DNA of 64,000 nt from Dehalococcoidia bacterium. Lineage in GTDB: Bacteria > Chloroflexota > Dehalococcoidia > UBA2979. Below the pieces are notes generated by a model that ran no database searches, was not told where the DNA came from, and was given only the letters and a program-made list of their open reading frames with translations. The DNA lies in the NCBI GenBank assembly GCA_023228825.1, contig JALOAL010000001.1, positions 248,001 to 312,000 on the forward strand, given 5' to 3'. The position numbers were made by a program, and so were the translations under genes. Position 1 is the stretch's first letter. Every line of letters begins with the position of its first letter. Positions 25,090 through 33,610 of the stretch are shown here, one piece after another.

Positions 25090-26073
25090 ATGGTCGCCCA
25101 GGACGCGCTGGCCGCGCCGGTTGCCCTCCACACGCCACGCTCGCGGGCGCGGCTGCTGGGGTGGATCACCCTCGGCATTGTCCTGGCCACCATCGTGATG
25201 GGGGCGGTGGTGCGCGCGACGCACTCCGGGGACGGCTGCGGGCAGTCGTGGCCGGGCTGCGAGGGCGGGCTGGTGCTGCCCGGCACGAGCGACATGGCCC
25301 ACCTCATCGAGTTGTCGCACCGCCTGATCTCCGGCCTCAGCCTGATCGCCATGGCGGCGCTCGTGCTGGCGGTTCATCGTGCGTTCGCTGCGCCGCACCC
25401 CGCCCGACGCGCGGTGCGCTGGACGCTGGCATTCCTGATCTTCGAGGCGCTGATCGGCGCGGTGATCGTCCTCTACGGGTGGGTGACGGACGACCGCTCG
25501 GTGGCGCGGCAGGTCTCCGTGCCGTTGCACCTCGTGAACACGTTCCTGCTCACGGCGTTCATGGCGCTCACGCTCTGGCTGATGTCCGGCAACGCCGTCC
25601 CGCGCCTGCGCGCCGCCGGGCGCGAGTTCTGGCTGCTGCTGGGCCTGGCGGGCGTCCTCCTGCTGATGGCGGCCACCGGCGCCACCACCTCGCTCGCGGA
25701 CACGCTCTTCGCCGCCGAGACGATGGCGGAGGGCCTCCGGCAGGACTTCGACGCGGAGTCCGCGCTGATCGTCCGCCTGCGCATCCTCCACCCCATCATC
25801 GCGGTCAGCGGCGGCGTCCTGCTGGCCTGGTTCGCGTGGCGACGTCTTGAGGTGAGCGAGCGCCGGGGGCACCCGTGGCCGGCCCGCATCCTCGTGGGCG
25901 GGGTGACGGTACAGGCGATGCTGGGCTTCGTGCACATCGCGCTGCTCACGCCGCTGGCGACCGGCCTGCTGCACCTGTTCATCGCCCAGGTGCTGTGGCT
26001 GGCGCTGTCCTTCCTGGCGCTGACGCTACTCGCTCCGTCTGAGGCGGCGCCTGCCACCGAGGCGCCACGGTAG
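25090..26073 (+). CDS. ctaA: Heme A synthase (COX15/CtaA family)
   Basis: 327 aa, about eight transmembrane helices in two four-helix bundles. ATG 25090 was chosen because the first helix starts at ~residue 22. The signature GDGCGQSWPGCEG carries the conserved Cys pair (Cys50, Cys57) of the extracytoplasmic loop. Heme-ligand histidines appear in SHRLISG (His77) and in the second-bundle segment RILHPIIAVSGG. It converts heme O to heme A for aa3-type cytochrome oxidase in the membrane, which points to aerobic respiration. No heme O synthase or cox genes are in the window. Confidence 0.92.
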   Translation: MVAQDALAAPVALHTPRSRARLLGWITLGIVLATIVMGAVVRATHSGDGCGQSWPGCEGGLVLPGTSDMAHLIELSHRLISGLSLIAMAALVLAVHRAFAAPHPARRAVRWTLAFLIFEALIGAVIVLYGWVTDDRSVARQVSVPLHLVNTFLLTAFMALTLWLMSGNAVPRLRAAGREFWLLLGLAGVLLLMAATGATTSLADTLFAAETMAEGLRQDFDAESALIVRLRILHPIIAVSGGVLLAWFAWRRLEVSERRGHPWPARILVGGVTVQAMLGFVHIALLTPLATGLLHLFIAQVLWLALSFLALTLLAPSEAAPATEAPR

Positions 26074-26092
26074 CGAGTCGGGCGCGTCGCAC

Positions 26093-26135
26093 GGCCTCGG
26101 TCGGTATGGCTCGGTCGGGACGCCTCGGTCAGTCG
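26093..26135. repeat. Three copies of a 14-bp-period repeat between convergent genes
   Basis: CTCGGTC occurs at 26097-26103, 26111-26117 and 26125-26131, exactly 14 bases apart, in the short space between ctaA and the acyltransferase. The last copy overlaps the acyltransferase stop codon. Confidence 0.65.
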
Positions 26136-28231
26136 CCGGCGGGCTGGGAGGCGGCCACCGCAGCGGCGACCGCCTGTTGCACGAGCGCCGCGTAGGCGTC
26201 GCGGCCAGTCCCCGTCAGGTGCACGCCGTCGGAACCGAAGTAGGCCGCCTGGTCCGCGCTCAGGCTGTTCCAATCTGCCACGGAGACGTTCGGCAGGCCA
26301 GCCGTGCGCGAGCGGATCGCGTCGTTCACCTCGCCCTCCCAGCGGCGGGGGACGGTGACGGTGACGAAGATGACGGCGCGGGCGTCCTCCAGGGAGGCCA
26401 TCACGGCCTGGAACTGCTCGCCGGTGAAGGGGCCGTTTGCGCCCAGGTGGATGACCACCACCTGGCCCAGGGCGCCGCGGGCGCGGAGGCCCTCGATCAC
26501 ACCGGGCGCGGAGAAGAACTGGCGGCCCACCTCTGCGTCCACGAGGGCGCCGGGCAGCGTCTCCGCGAGCGCGGGCGCCGCACCGAGGAGGACGGAGTCG
26601 CCGATCATGGTCACGGTGACTCCCAGCGCGTCCGCAGCCGGGGTGGCCTCCGGCGTCACGGAGGCGGGCTCGTCGTCCGAGACGGAGGAGGACGAACCGG
26701 TCGAGGAGCCAGGGTCATCGGCATCGGCGTCCGGCGTGTCCGCTACCGGGGCGTGGGTGGGCGTGGGCGTCGCGGTCGTCGCGGACTGCGCGACGAGCGA
26801 GCCGGGCGAGAGCGGGGGCGAGGGAGTGGCGTCCGGATCCGCGGTGAGCGTCGGCGTTGGCTCGGGCGTGGGCTCGGAGGTGGGGGACGTCGAGGACGCG
26901 GGTGGCGACGTGGGCGTGGTGGTGGACGGTGCGGCGACGAGGTCGCCCGAGTCCGTCCAGGCGTCGGCGGCGGCGGCGAAGTCCGGCGCGGACTGGCCCG
27001 CCAGGCCGACGCGCATCGGCAGCCCTCCAGCGACGGCGATGGCGAGGAGGCCCACGGCCATCACGCCCGCCGGGCGCGCCCATGGGCGCTGGAGGTAGGG
27101 CCCGGAGCCCCACTCGAAGCGCGGGAGCGTGGGGGTGCGGCCGGCGCGGAAGCGGTTCTCCACGAGCCGGTAGGACAACTCCGCCAGGATCAGCGTGGCG
27201 CCCAGGCGCGCCAGCAGCAGGCTGATCGAGCGCAGTTCGATGCTCAACTGCGGCTGGGTGAGGACGAACACCGGCCAGTGCCAGAGGTAGATGGAATAGG
27301 AACGTTCGCCTACCCATCGCAGCGGCGGGAGCGCCAGGATCCGCGCCACGCTGTTCTCGCCGTGCAGCGTCGCCAGCAGCACGCCGAGCGAGGCGGTGGA
27401 GGCCAGGAAGAAGCCGCCGCGGTAGATGAACGGGTCGAATTCGCTGACCTGCGTGACGAGGTAGGCGATCACCACGAGGCCCAGCCACCCGCATGCCTCC
27501 GCCGCCACGCGCATCCGACGCCCGGAGAAGCCGTGGCCGTGGGCGCCGGGGCGCAGCACGATGGCGGCAGCGGCGCCGAGCAGCAGGCCGGCCATCCGCG
27601 CGTCCGTGCCGTAGTAGGCGCGCGAGGGGTCCGCCAGCGGGTCGTAGAGGCTCGCCACCACCAGCGTGGAGATGGCCGCCAGGGAGACCGCCAGCGCGAA
27701 CGCGGACAGCCGCCCGCCGAAGCGCAGGGCCGCCATCAGCAGCAGGGGCCACAGCAGGTAGAACTGCGCCTCCACCGCCAGCGACCAGAAGTGCAGGAAC
27801 GGTGAGGGCGAGGAGATGGTCTCGAAGTAGGACTGCTCGTGGAACAGGAAGAACCAGTTCGCGCCGTAGGCCAGCGCAGCGAGGCCCTCGGACGTCAGTG
27901 CGCCGATGGAGCGCACGTCAAGCAGGGCGAAGACGACCCAGGTGAGGGCTACCGCGCCGACGGAGGCGGGCACCAGCCGGTAGAGACGGCGGCGCCAGAA
28001 CTCGATCGTCTCCGGCCGCCCGGGGCCGCTCGCCCCGGGCGCACGCGCGAGGAAGAGCGAGGTGACGAGGTATCCCGAGATGACGAAGAAGACGTCGACG
28101 CCAAAGAAGCCCCCTGGCGCCTGGTCCAGGGAGGCGTGATACGCCACGACAGCCACCACCGCGGCGGCGCGCAGACCATCCAGCGCTCCCACGTACGGGA
28201 GCGAAACTCGTCCCACAGGCGAATTGGCCAA
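26129..28231 (-). CDS. Acyltransferase-3/SGNH O-acetyltransferase (OafA/YrhL-like)
   Basis: 700 aa from TTG 28231, with GAGAGG upstream. The N-terminal ~390 residues are an acyltransferase-3 membrane domain with about ten helices: LDGLRAAAVVAVVAYHA (catalytic-type His), GFFGVDVFFVISGYL and YSIYLWHWPVFVL. A ~110-aa linker rich in Thr, Pro, Ser and Asp (TPTSPPASSTSPTSEPTPEP) leads to an extracytoplasmic SGNH domain with GDSVLL (block I), HLGANGP (Asn, block III) and SDGVHLTGTG (Asp/His, block V). It probably moves acetyl groups across the membrane to O-acetylate cell-surface polysaccharide or peptidoglycan. Confidence 0.92.
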   Translation of the reverse strand: MANSPVGRVSLPYVGALDGLRAAAVVAVVAYHASLDQAPGGFFGVDVFFVISGYLVTSLFLARAPGASGPGRPETIEFWRRRLYRLVPASVGAVALTWVVFALLDVRSIGALTSEGLAALAYGANWFFLFHEQSYFETISSPSPFLHFWSLAVEAQFYLLWPLLLMAALRFGGRLSAFALAVSLAAISTLVVASLYDPLADPSRAYYGTDARMAGLLLGAAAAIVLRPGAHGHGFSGRRMRVAAEACGWLGLVVIAYLVTQVSEFDPFIYRGGFFLASTASLGVLLATLHGENSVARILALPPLRWVGERSYSIYLWHWPVFVLTQPQLSIELRSISLLLARLGATLILAELSYRLVENRFRAGRTPTLPRFEWGSGPYLQRPWARPAGVMAVGLLAIAVAGGLPMRVGLAGQSAPDFAAAADAWTDSGDLVAAPSTTTPTSPPASSTSPTSEPTPEPTPTLTADPDATPSPPLSPGSLVAQSATTATPTPTHAPVADTPDADADDPGSSTGSSSSVSDDEPASVTPEATPAADALGVTVTMIGDSVLLGAAPALAETLPGALVDAEVGRQFFSAPGVIEGLRARGALGQVVVIHLGANGPFTGEQFQAVMASLEDARAVIFVTVTVPRRWEGEVNDAIRSRTAGLPNVSVADWNSLSADQAAYFGSDGVHLTGTGRDAYAALVQQAVAAAVAASQPAGD

Positions 28232-28263
28232 CGGTTACCTCTCGAGCCGCCCGCTCGATCGTC

Positions 28264-28292
28264 AGAATGCGCCAAGTGCAGGATCACTTCAA
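28264..28292 (-). promoter_or_regulatory. Possible sigma-70-type promoter of the acyltransferase gene
   Basis: On the minus strand TTGAAG (28292-28287) and CATTCT (28269-28264) are separated by exactly 17 bases, and the predicted start of transcription lies about 25 bases before the TTG start. The match to consensus is partial. The surrounding 200 bases (28232-28432) are less GC-rich than average and hold nothing else that I can assign. Confidence 0.3.
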
Positions 28293-28432
28293 CTGGTTGG
28301 AGTCGAAGTTCTCGACTTTTTCTGACCAGAGAGTGCCGGAAATCGCCGGCCGGACATCGCCCGCCTTGGTGAGCGGCGAGTCTGAAGGTTCTCGTTAGGC
28401 CTCGGTGCAACTTGCGGACGTGTCTATTTGCC

Positions 28433-29812
28433 TTATTCGGGGCGAGACAACTCCGCGATCCGGGCCGGCGACGGCGTCCCGTCCAACACCTCGGCGGCCA
28501 CGTCATGCGCGCGGGCTTCACCCAGGATGCCGGCCGTGAGCAGGACGAACTTGGACGTCAGGTCCTGCCCGGTGACGCCCGCCTCCGGGTCGCCTCGAGG
28601 ATGGTCGATGCGGGCCACGCGCTCGCTGCCGTCGCGGAGGCGTGCGGTGGCGATGCTGGGCCAGGCGGCCGGGTAGAGCCGGTCCAGTTCCGGGTCCGGG
28701 GCGAAGGTGATGCGCTCGGCGAGGGCCAGGGTCTCCGCGTCCAGGATCGCGGCGTCCGTGAAGCGCTCCAGGCCCAGGTCACCGAACCGCAGCGCCGCCG
28801 CCACGGCGAACGGGAGTGAGAACTTCGCGGCGTACGGCGTGGTGGGCTCGACACCGTCGAGGAGGGCGAGTCCCTGGCTGTAGATGCGGACGTGGAGCGA
28901 CTCCACGTCCTCCGCCCGCAGGCCCTGCGCTCGGAGCGCGAGCACCGCGTCCGCCGCGGGGTGGATGTGGCGGCAGCAGGCGTGGAACTTGAACGAGACG
29001 TTGCTGACGCGCCAGTGCGCCTGCTCTTCCGCCAGCCCCTCGGTCAGCGGCCCTGCGTCCGAGTTGCGCGACATGGCGGCCAGGAGGCCCTTGGGCCCCT
29101 CCAGCACGCGGGTCGCCGCGGTGAAGCCGCGCCGCGCGAGGAGCGCCGCAAGGATCCCGTCGTGCGCGGCCTTCGCCGGGTGCAGTTGCTTGGACATGGC
29201 GCCGTCCGCCAGGAACTCCCAGAGCCCAGCCGCGGTGGTGCCGGCGCTGCCCAGAGCCTGCACCGCGCCCTCCTCGTCCAGGCGCAGGAGGCGGGCAGCC
29301 GCGGCGGCGGCCCCCAGGGTGCCCGCGGTGCCGGTGGTGTGCCAGTAGTCGTAGTGCGTGGTGCCCAGCGCCTCGCCCACGCGGATGCAGACCTCGTAGC
29401 CCACGGCGACGGCGTCCAGGAAGGCCTCGCCGTCCACGCCCTCCGCCTCGCCGAGCGCGAGGGCAGCGGCGACGACCGGGGCGCCGGGGTGCGAGACGGA
29501 GGCGCGGTCAAGATCGTCCATCTCCAGGACGTGTGACGCCGCCGCGTTCGCCAGCGCGGCCAGTGGCGCGGACGTGCGCTCGCCTCCCGTGAGCACGGTA
29601 GCCCGTGGCGCTCCGCCGAGTTCCGCGACCACCTCACGCACGAGGCCCGGCGGGTGCATCTCGCCACCCGCCAGGGCGGAGCCGAGCCAGTCAAGGACAT
29701 AACGGCGCGTCGTTGCCCGGACGTCCTCGGGGACGCGCGCGCCGGCGAGGAACTGCGCGAGACGCCTCGTGGCGCCGGGGCTCTCGACGTGAGGGCGGGT
29801 GGGGGCGGTCAT
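28433..29812 (-). CDS. MmgE/PrpD family protein (2-methylcitrate dehydratase/cis-aconitate decarboxylase-like)
   Basis: 459 aa covering the whole MmgE/PrpD fold: an all-helical N-terminal domain (VLDWLGSALAG, SHVLEMDDLDRASVSHPGAPV) and a C-terminal alpha/beta lid (FKFHACCRHIHPAADAVL, PYAAKFSLPFAVAAAL). The MDDLDRA...HPGA region is the family active-site signature. Reported reactions are dehydration of 2-methylcitrate, decarboxylation of cis-aconitate and ring hydrolysis of iminodisuccinate; I cannot choose among them. Its ATG overlaps the stop of the acyl-CoA ligase gene by 4 bases (ATGA), so the two are translationally coupled. Confidence 0.88.
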   Translation of the reverse strand: MTAPTRPHVESPGATRRLAQFLAGARVPEDVRATTRRYVLDWLGSALAGGEMHPPGLVREVVAELGGAPRATVLTGGERTSAPLAALANAAASHVLEMDDLDRASVSHPGAPVVAAALALGEAEGVDGEAFLDAVAVGYEVCIRVGEALGTTHYDYWHTTGTAGTLGAAAAAARLLRLDEEGAVQALGSAGTTAAGLWEFLADGAMSKQLHPAKAAHDGILAALLARRGFTAATRVLEGPKGLLAAMSRNSDAGPLTEGLAEEQAHWRVSNVSFKFHACCRHIHPAADAVLALRAQGLRAEDVESLHVRIYSQGLALLDGVEPTTPYAAKFSLPFAVAAALRFGDLGLERFTDAAILDAETLALAERITFAPDPELDRLYPAAWPSIATARLRDGSERVARIDHPRGDPEAGVTGQDLTSKFVLLTAGILGEARAHDVAAEVLDGTPSPARIAELSRPE

Positions 29813-31395
29813 GGGGCGGCTCCGGACTCCTCGAGCAGATGCTGCGCCAGCACGCGGCGCTGGATCTTGCCGTTGCGCGTGCGTGGCAGTGACTCGACCA
29901 GGCGGTAGATGTGTGGCTGTTTGTACTCCGCCAGATGCTCCCTCGCGAAGGCGCGGAGGTCATCCTCGGACGGCCGGGCGCCTTCGCGCGGGACGACCGC
30001 GGCGGCCACCAGCGTCTTCGTGGGGTCCACGGGCAGGCCCACCACGGCCACCTCCTGCAGGGCGGGGTGGCGTGCCAACTCTGTCTCGATCTCGACCGGT
30101 GAAAGACGCAGGCCGAAGGACTTGATGATGTCGTCGGCGCGGCCGGCGAACCAGATGTAGCCGTCCTCGTCCATGGAGGCCTGGTCGCCCCCCACGAACC
30201 ACTCACCCTGCATCACCTGCGCCTCCTCCTCCGGCCGGCGCCAGTATCCGAGCATGAGGCCGGGATCGGAGCGATGCACGCAGAGCAAGCCCACCTCGCC
30301 GCGAGGCAACTCCCGGCCGGTCGTGCGCCCGGGCGCGTCCTCCCGCTCCTCGAGGATGGCCACGCGGCGGCCGGGCTGCGGCTTGCCGGCGGACCCGGGA
30401 CGCACCTCCGAGCCGGGGGCGGTGGAGATGTACGTGCTGACCTCGGTCATGCCGAGGGCTTCGTACAACTCGAGGCCGGCGGCGGCCCGCCATTCCTCGA
30501 GCAAGGCAGGCGTGAGCGCTTCTCCGGCGCAAAGGCCGTGGCGGAGGCCGCGGAGGCGCTCACGGTCGACGTCGCCGTACTTCAGCATCTGGCGGTAGAT
30601 GGTGGGCACGGCCACGAATACGGCGACGTCCAGGCGCTCGATCAGATCCACCCAGCGCGCCGGCTCCACCGGCTGCTCCACCAAATGCGCATGCGCCCCG
30701 GCGGCCCACGCATCCAGCAACCCCACACCGAGGGTGTACGACCAGTTGAGGGTGCCCGCGTGCAGCGTGCGGTCGGAGGGAGTGAAGCCCTGCCAGGCGT
30801 CCCGCATCAGCCGCCGCGCGCGCAGCGTGCGGTGTGCATGGAGCACGCCCTTGGGCCGAGCGGTACTGCCGGACGTGTAAATTAGGTACGCGGGGTCCTC
30901 GGCGGCCGTCTCCGGCAACGGGCCCGGCCCGTCCATGCTGCCGAGGTCCGCGGCAGAGACGGATTCCCCGGCAAAACCAGGCAAATCTAGATCCGGCGTC
31001 GCGACCAGAAATGCCGCCTCCGCGTCCGTGACGAGGAACTCGGCCTCCTCGCGCGTGAGCACGGGAGAGGCAGGGATGGGGACGCCTCCCGCGAGCGTGG
31101 CGCCGAGGAAGGCGAGCGCGTACTCCGGCGAGTGCGGCACGCGCACCAGGACGCGGTCCCCCGGGCGCAGGCCGCGTGCGAGGAACCCCCGCGCGATGCG
31201 CTGCACATCCGCCCACAACGCCTCGAACGTCCAGGTGCGGTCGCCCTCTGGCGACGTGGCGGCGAGGAAGGTGAAGGCGGGCCGCTGGGCGTGGGCCGGG
31301 TCGGTCGCCCACGTCTCGATGCATGCGCGGGCGAGGTTGAGAGGGCCCTGGGCCGGTGGCGTGCCGGGAGCGATGAGATCGTTGGCGTCAGGCAC
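29809..31395 (-). CDS. AMP-dependent acyl-CoA synthetase/ligase (acetyl/benzoate-CoA ligase-like)
   Basis: 528 aa. GTG 31395 was chosen because AGGAGG lies 5 bases upstream; the open frame further upstream only mirrors the opposite-strand IPT gene. ANL-superfamily motifs are the P-loop YTSGSTARPKGVLHAH, ALGMTEVSTYI (A5), GEWFVGGDQASMDEDGYIW (A7) and the catalytic C-terminal Lys in RTRNGKIQR. The closest look is to acetyl-CoA-synthetase or benzoate-CoA-ligase subgroups. It activates a carboxylic acid to its acyl-CoA through an acyl-AMP. The coupled MmgE/PrpD gene suggests the pair handles one organic-acid pathway. Confidence 0.9.
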   Translation of the reverse strand: MPDANDLIAPGTPPAQGPLNLARACIETWATDPAHAQRPAFTFLAATSPEGDRTWTFEALWADVQRIARGFLARGLRPGDRVLVRVPHSPEYALAFLGATLAGGVPIPASPVLTREEAEFLVTDAEAAFLVATPDLDLPGFAGESVSAADLGSMDGPGPLPETAAEDPAYLIYTSGSTARPKGVLHAHRTLRARRLMRDAWQGFTPSDRTLHAGTLNWSYTLGVGLLDAWAAGAHAHLVEQPVEPARWVDLIERLDVAVFVAVPTIYRQMLKYGDVDRERLRGLRHGLCAGEALTPALLEEWRAAAGLELYEALGMTEVSTYISTAPGSEVRPGSAGKPQPGRRVAILEEREDAPGRTTGRELPRGEVGLLCVHRSDPGLMLGYWRRPEEEAQVMQGEWFVGGDQASMDEDGYIWFAGRADDIIKSFGLRLSPVEIETELARHPALQEVAVVGLPVDPTKTLVAAAVVPREGARPSEDDLRAFAREHLAEYKQPHIYRLVESLPRTRNGKIQRRVLAQHLLEESGAAP

Positions 31396-31484
31396 GTGGT
31401 CCTCCTGGGCCTGCACTGTACCGCCGATCCCGTCCCTGATCCCCGCGATCCGGGGGTTCATGCCCCCACGGGATGCGTGGTTTC

Positions 31485-31494
31485 CCCGATCGGG
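31485..31494. promoter_or_regulatory. 10-bp perfect palindrome in a divergent intergenic region
   Basis: CCCGATCGGG lies 34 bases before the IPT/TIG gene start and 90 bases before the ligase start on the other strand. It could be an operator, but a 10-bp GC palindrome also arises by chance in such DNA. Confidence 0.2.
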
Positions 31495-31527
31495 CTGGCG
31501 GCGCGCCGTCCATACCATCCGGGGGCG

Positions 31528-33456
31528 ATGCACCGTCTCTGGCTGCGGGCGCAGCAACGGATCCCCTGGAGCGCGGCCGCCCTGTGCGCGGCCCTCCTGC
31601 TCGTGTTCGCCTCCGCAGCCGCCGAGGCCGCGCCCGCACCTTCGATTACCTCGATCAGTCCGTCGTCGGCGCCGCTGGTGGGTGGGACTCCCGCCGTCAT
31701 CACCGGCACGGGCTTCGCCGCCGGCGCCAGCGTGGACTTCGGCGGGCAGCCGGGCGTGGTGACGAACGTGACCGCCTCGCAGATCGAGGTCACCACGCCG
31801 GCGCGCGCGCCCGGCGAGGTGGTAGTGACCGTCAGCAACCCGGACGGGCAGTCGGCCACGCTCAGCGGCGCCTTCCGCTTCCTGGGGCCGCCTCCCACGC
31901 TCACCGCAGTGTCCCCCGCGAGCGGGCCGACCACGGGCGCGACCTCGATCATGCTCACCGGCGCCGAATTCGCCGCCGGCGCGACGGTCTCCGTGGGCGG
32001 CCGTGCCGCCACGGCCGTGAGCATCACGAGCGCGACGAGCGCCACCGCACGCACGCCGTGGGGCGTGGTGGGCGGGGTGGACGTGGTCTACAAGAACGCG
32101 GACGGCCAGTCGGCCTCGCTGCCCGGCGCGTTCACCTACACCCAGGCGGCGCCGCCCACGGTCTCCAGCCTGTCGCCCAGCGCCGGCACGCACGGCGGTG
32201 GCACGCCGGTCACCATCACCGGCACGGGCTTTGCTCCCGGCGCCACCGTGCGCTTCGGGACCGCCGCCCCGAGCGCGGCCACGTTCGTCAGTGCCACCTC
32301 GATCCGGGCCACCGCACCGGCGGGGGTAGTGGGGCAATCCGTCTCCGTCACGGTCACGAACGCCGACTCCCAGACCGCGACGCGTCTGGACGCGTTCACC
32401 TACTTCGAGGCCCCCGCACCCACCGTCACGATCGTGACGCCGAGCACCGGCGCGCAGGCGGGCGGGACGGCGGTGACGGTGATCGGCTCGAACTTCAACG
32501 CGGGAGCGGTCGTGACGTTCGGATCGGTCGCGGGCACGGTGCTCTCGGTGACCTCGAGCCAGATCACGGTGCTGGCCCCGGCGCAGCCGAACGCCACGCG
32601 CGTGGACGTAACGGTGACCAACAGCGATTCGAAGCATGCGCGGGCCACGGGCGCCTTCACCTACGTGCAGGGGCCCACGCTCACCAAGGTCTCGCCCGCC
32701 AGCGGCTCCAGCGCCGGTGGCCGCTCGGTCACGCTGACCGGGACGAATTTCCGGCCCGGCATGGCGGTGCTGGTCAACGGCGCGGCGGCGAGCCACGTGG
32801 AGGTGACCGGGACCACCTCGGCGACGGCGCTGACGCCGGCGGGGAGTGGACTGGCGACGGTCACCGTGCGCAACCCGGATGGGCAGACGGGGCACCTGGC
32901 GGCGGCCTACCTCTACCTGTCGCCGCCGCGCGTGACCACGGTCACCCCGGCTGCCGGCCCTGGCTCGGGGGGCACCCGCATCACCATCACCGGCAGCGGC
33001 TTCGGCGCAGGGGCCGAGGTGCTGGTGGGCGAGGAGGCGGCTCGAGACGTGGTGGTGGTCAACGGCCAGGAGATCCGGGCGGTGGTCCCCGCCTCCGTCA
33101 CGCCGGGCAAGGTCACCTTCGCGCGGGTAAGCGTGGTGATGCCCGGCAACCTGGCGAGCGTGGACGACGTCTCCTTCGTCTACACGGTGGGGACGGGCAC
33201 CATCACCTCCGGCACGATCCCGTCGCGTGGCATCGGCCTGATCACGTTCAGCGGCGGGCCTACCTCGCTGCTGGTGTCCACGGCACTGGCGAGCGCGTGC
33301 CCGGACATCCACCGGCTGTCCTTTTTTGCGTCGGACGGCCGGGGCGCCTTCGTGGGGTACATCGCATCCGCGCCGCCGTTCGTGAACGTCGCATGGCTGA
33401 CGCGGTTCGCGGACGGCCTGCCCGCCGGCCAGGCGCTGGTGGCTCGCTGCTCCTGA
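31528..33456 (+). CDS. Exported multi-repeat IPT/TIG domain protein
   Basis: 642 aa. ATG 31528 opens a signal peptide (SAAALCAALLLVFASAAAEAAPA). Six IPT/TIG immunoglobulin-like repeats of ~85-90 aa follow, each starting with a P-x-V/I-T-x-V/I-S/T-P-x-S/A-G motif (SITSISPSSAPLVGG, TLTAVSPASGPTTG, TVSSLSPSAGTHGGG, TVTIVTPSTGAQAGG, TLTKVSPASGSSAGG, RVTTVTPAAGPGSGG) and containing ITGTGF-like strands. A distinct ~95-aa C-terminal domain has two Cys (ACPDIHRL and VARCS) that could form a disulfide. There is no LPXTG or membrane anchor, so it is secreted or surface-associated, probably in adhesion or carbohydrate binding. No catalytic domain is visible. Confidence 0.85.
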   Translation: MHRLWLRAQQRIPWSAAALCAALLLVFASAAAEAAPAPSITSISPSSAPLVGGTPAVITGTGFAAGASVDFGGQPGVVTNVTASQIEVTTPARAPGEVVVTVSNPDGQSATLSGAFRFLGPPPTLTAVSPASGPTTGATSIMLTGAEFAAGATVSVGGRAATAVSITSATSATARTPWGVVGGVDVVYKNADGQSASLPGAFTYTQAAPPTVSSLSPSAGTHGGGTPVTITGTGFAPGATVRFGTAAPSAATFVSATSIRATAPAGVVGQSVSVTVTNADSQTATRLDAFTYFEAPAPTVTIVTPSTGAQAGGTAVTVIGSNFNAGAVVTFGSVAGTVLSVTSSQITVLAPAQPNATRVDVTVTNSDSKHARATGAFTYVQGPTLTKVSPASGSSAGGRSVTLTGTNFRPGMAVLVNGAAASHVEVTGTTSATALTPAGSGLATVTVRNPDGQTGHLAAAYLYLSPPRVTTVTPAAGPGSGGTRITITGSGFGAGAEVLVGEEAARDVVVVNGQEIRAVVPASVTPGKVTFARVSVVMPGNLASVDDVSFVYTVGTGTITSGTIPSRGIGLITFSGGPTSLLVSTALASACPDIHRLSFFASDGRGAFVGYIASAPPFVNVAWLTRFADGLPAGQALVARCS

Positions 33457-33610
33457 GCACGACGGGCGTCCCCCCCAACGGCGTGATAGAGGAGCGTCCG
33501 CGGCCCCCTATGCATGAGGCCACAAGCCGCTATGCTCTGCGCATGGAGCCTTCCAGTACCGGTCGACGGCCTCAGCCGTCGCCAGTCCTCCCCTGCGGCA
33601 CGGACGGCAC

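Noticed and set aside
28301..28321. Hairpin AGTCGA/TCGACT followed by five T on the plus strand, resembling an intrinsic terminator.
   Set aside because: Both flanking genes are on the minus strand, so there is no plus-strand transcript to end. The stem is only 6 bp.
31396..33312. Upstream in-frame extension of the acyl-CoA ligase on the minus strand.
   Set aside because: It is antisense to the IPT/TIG gene and low in family-like content; the GTG at 31395 has a perfect AGGAGG site.
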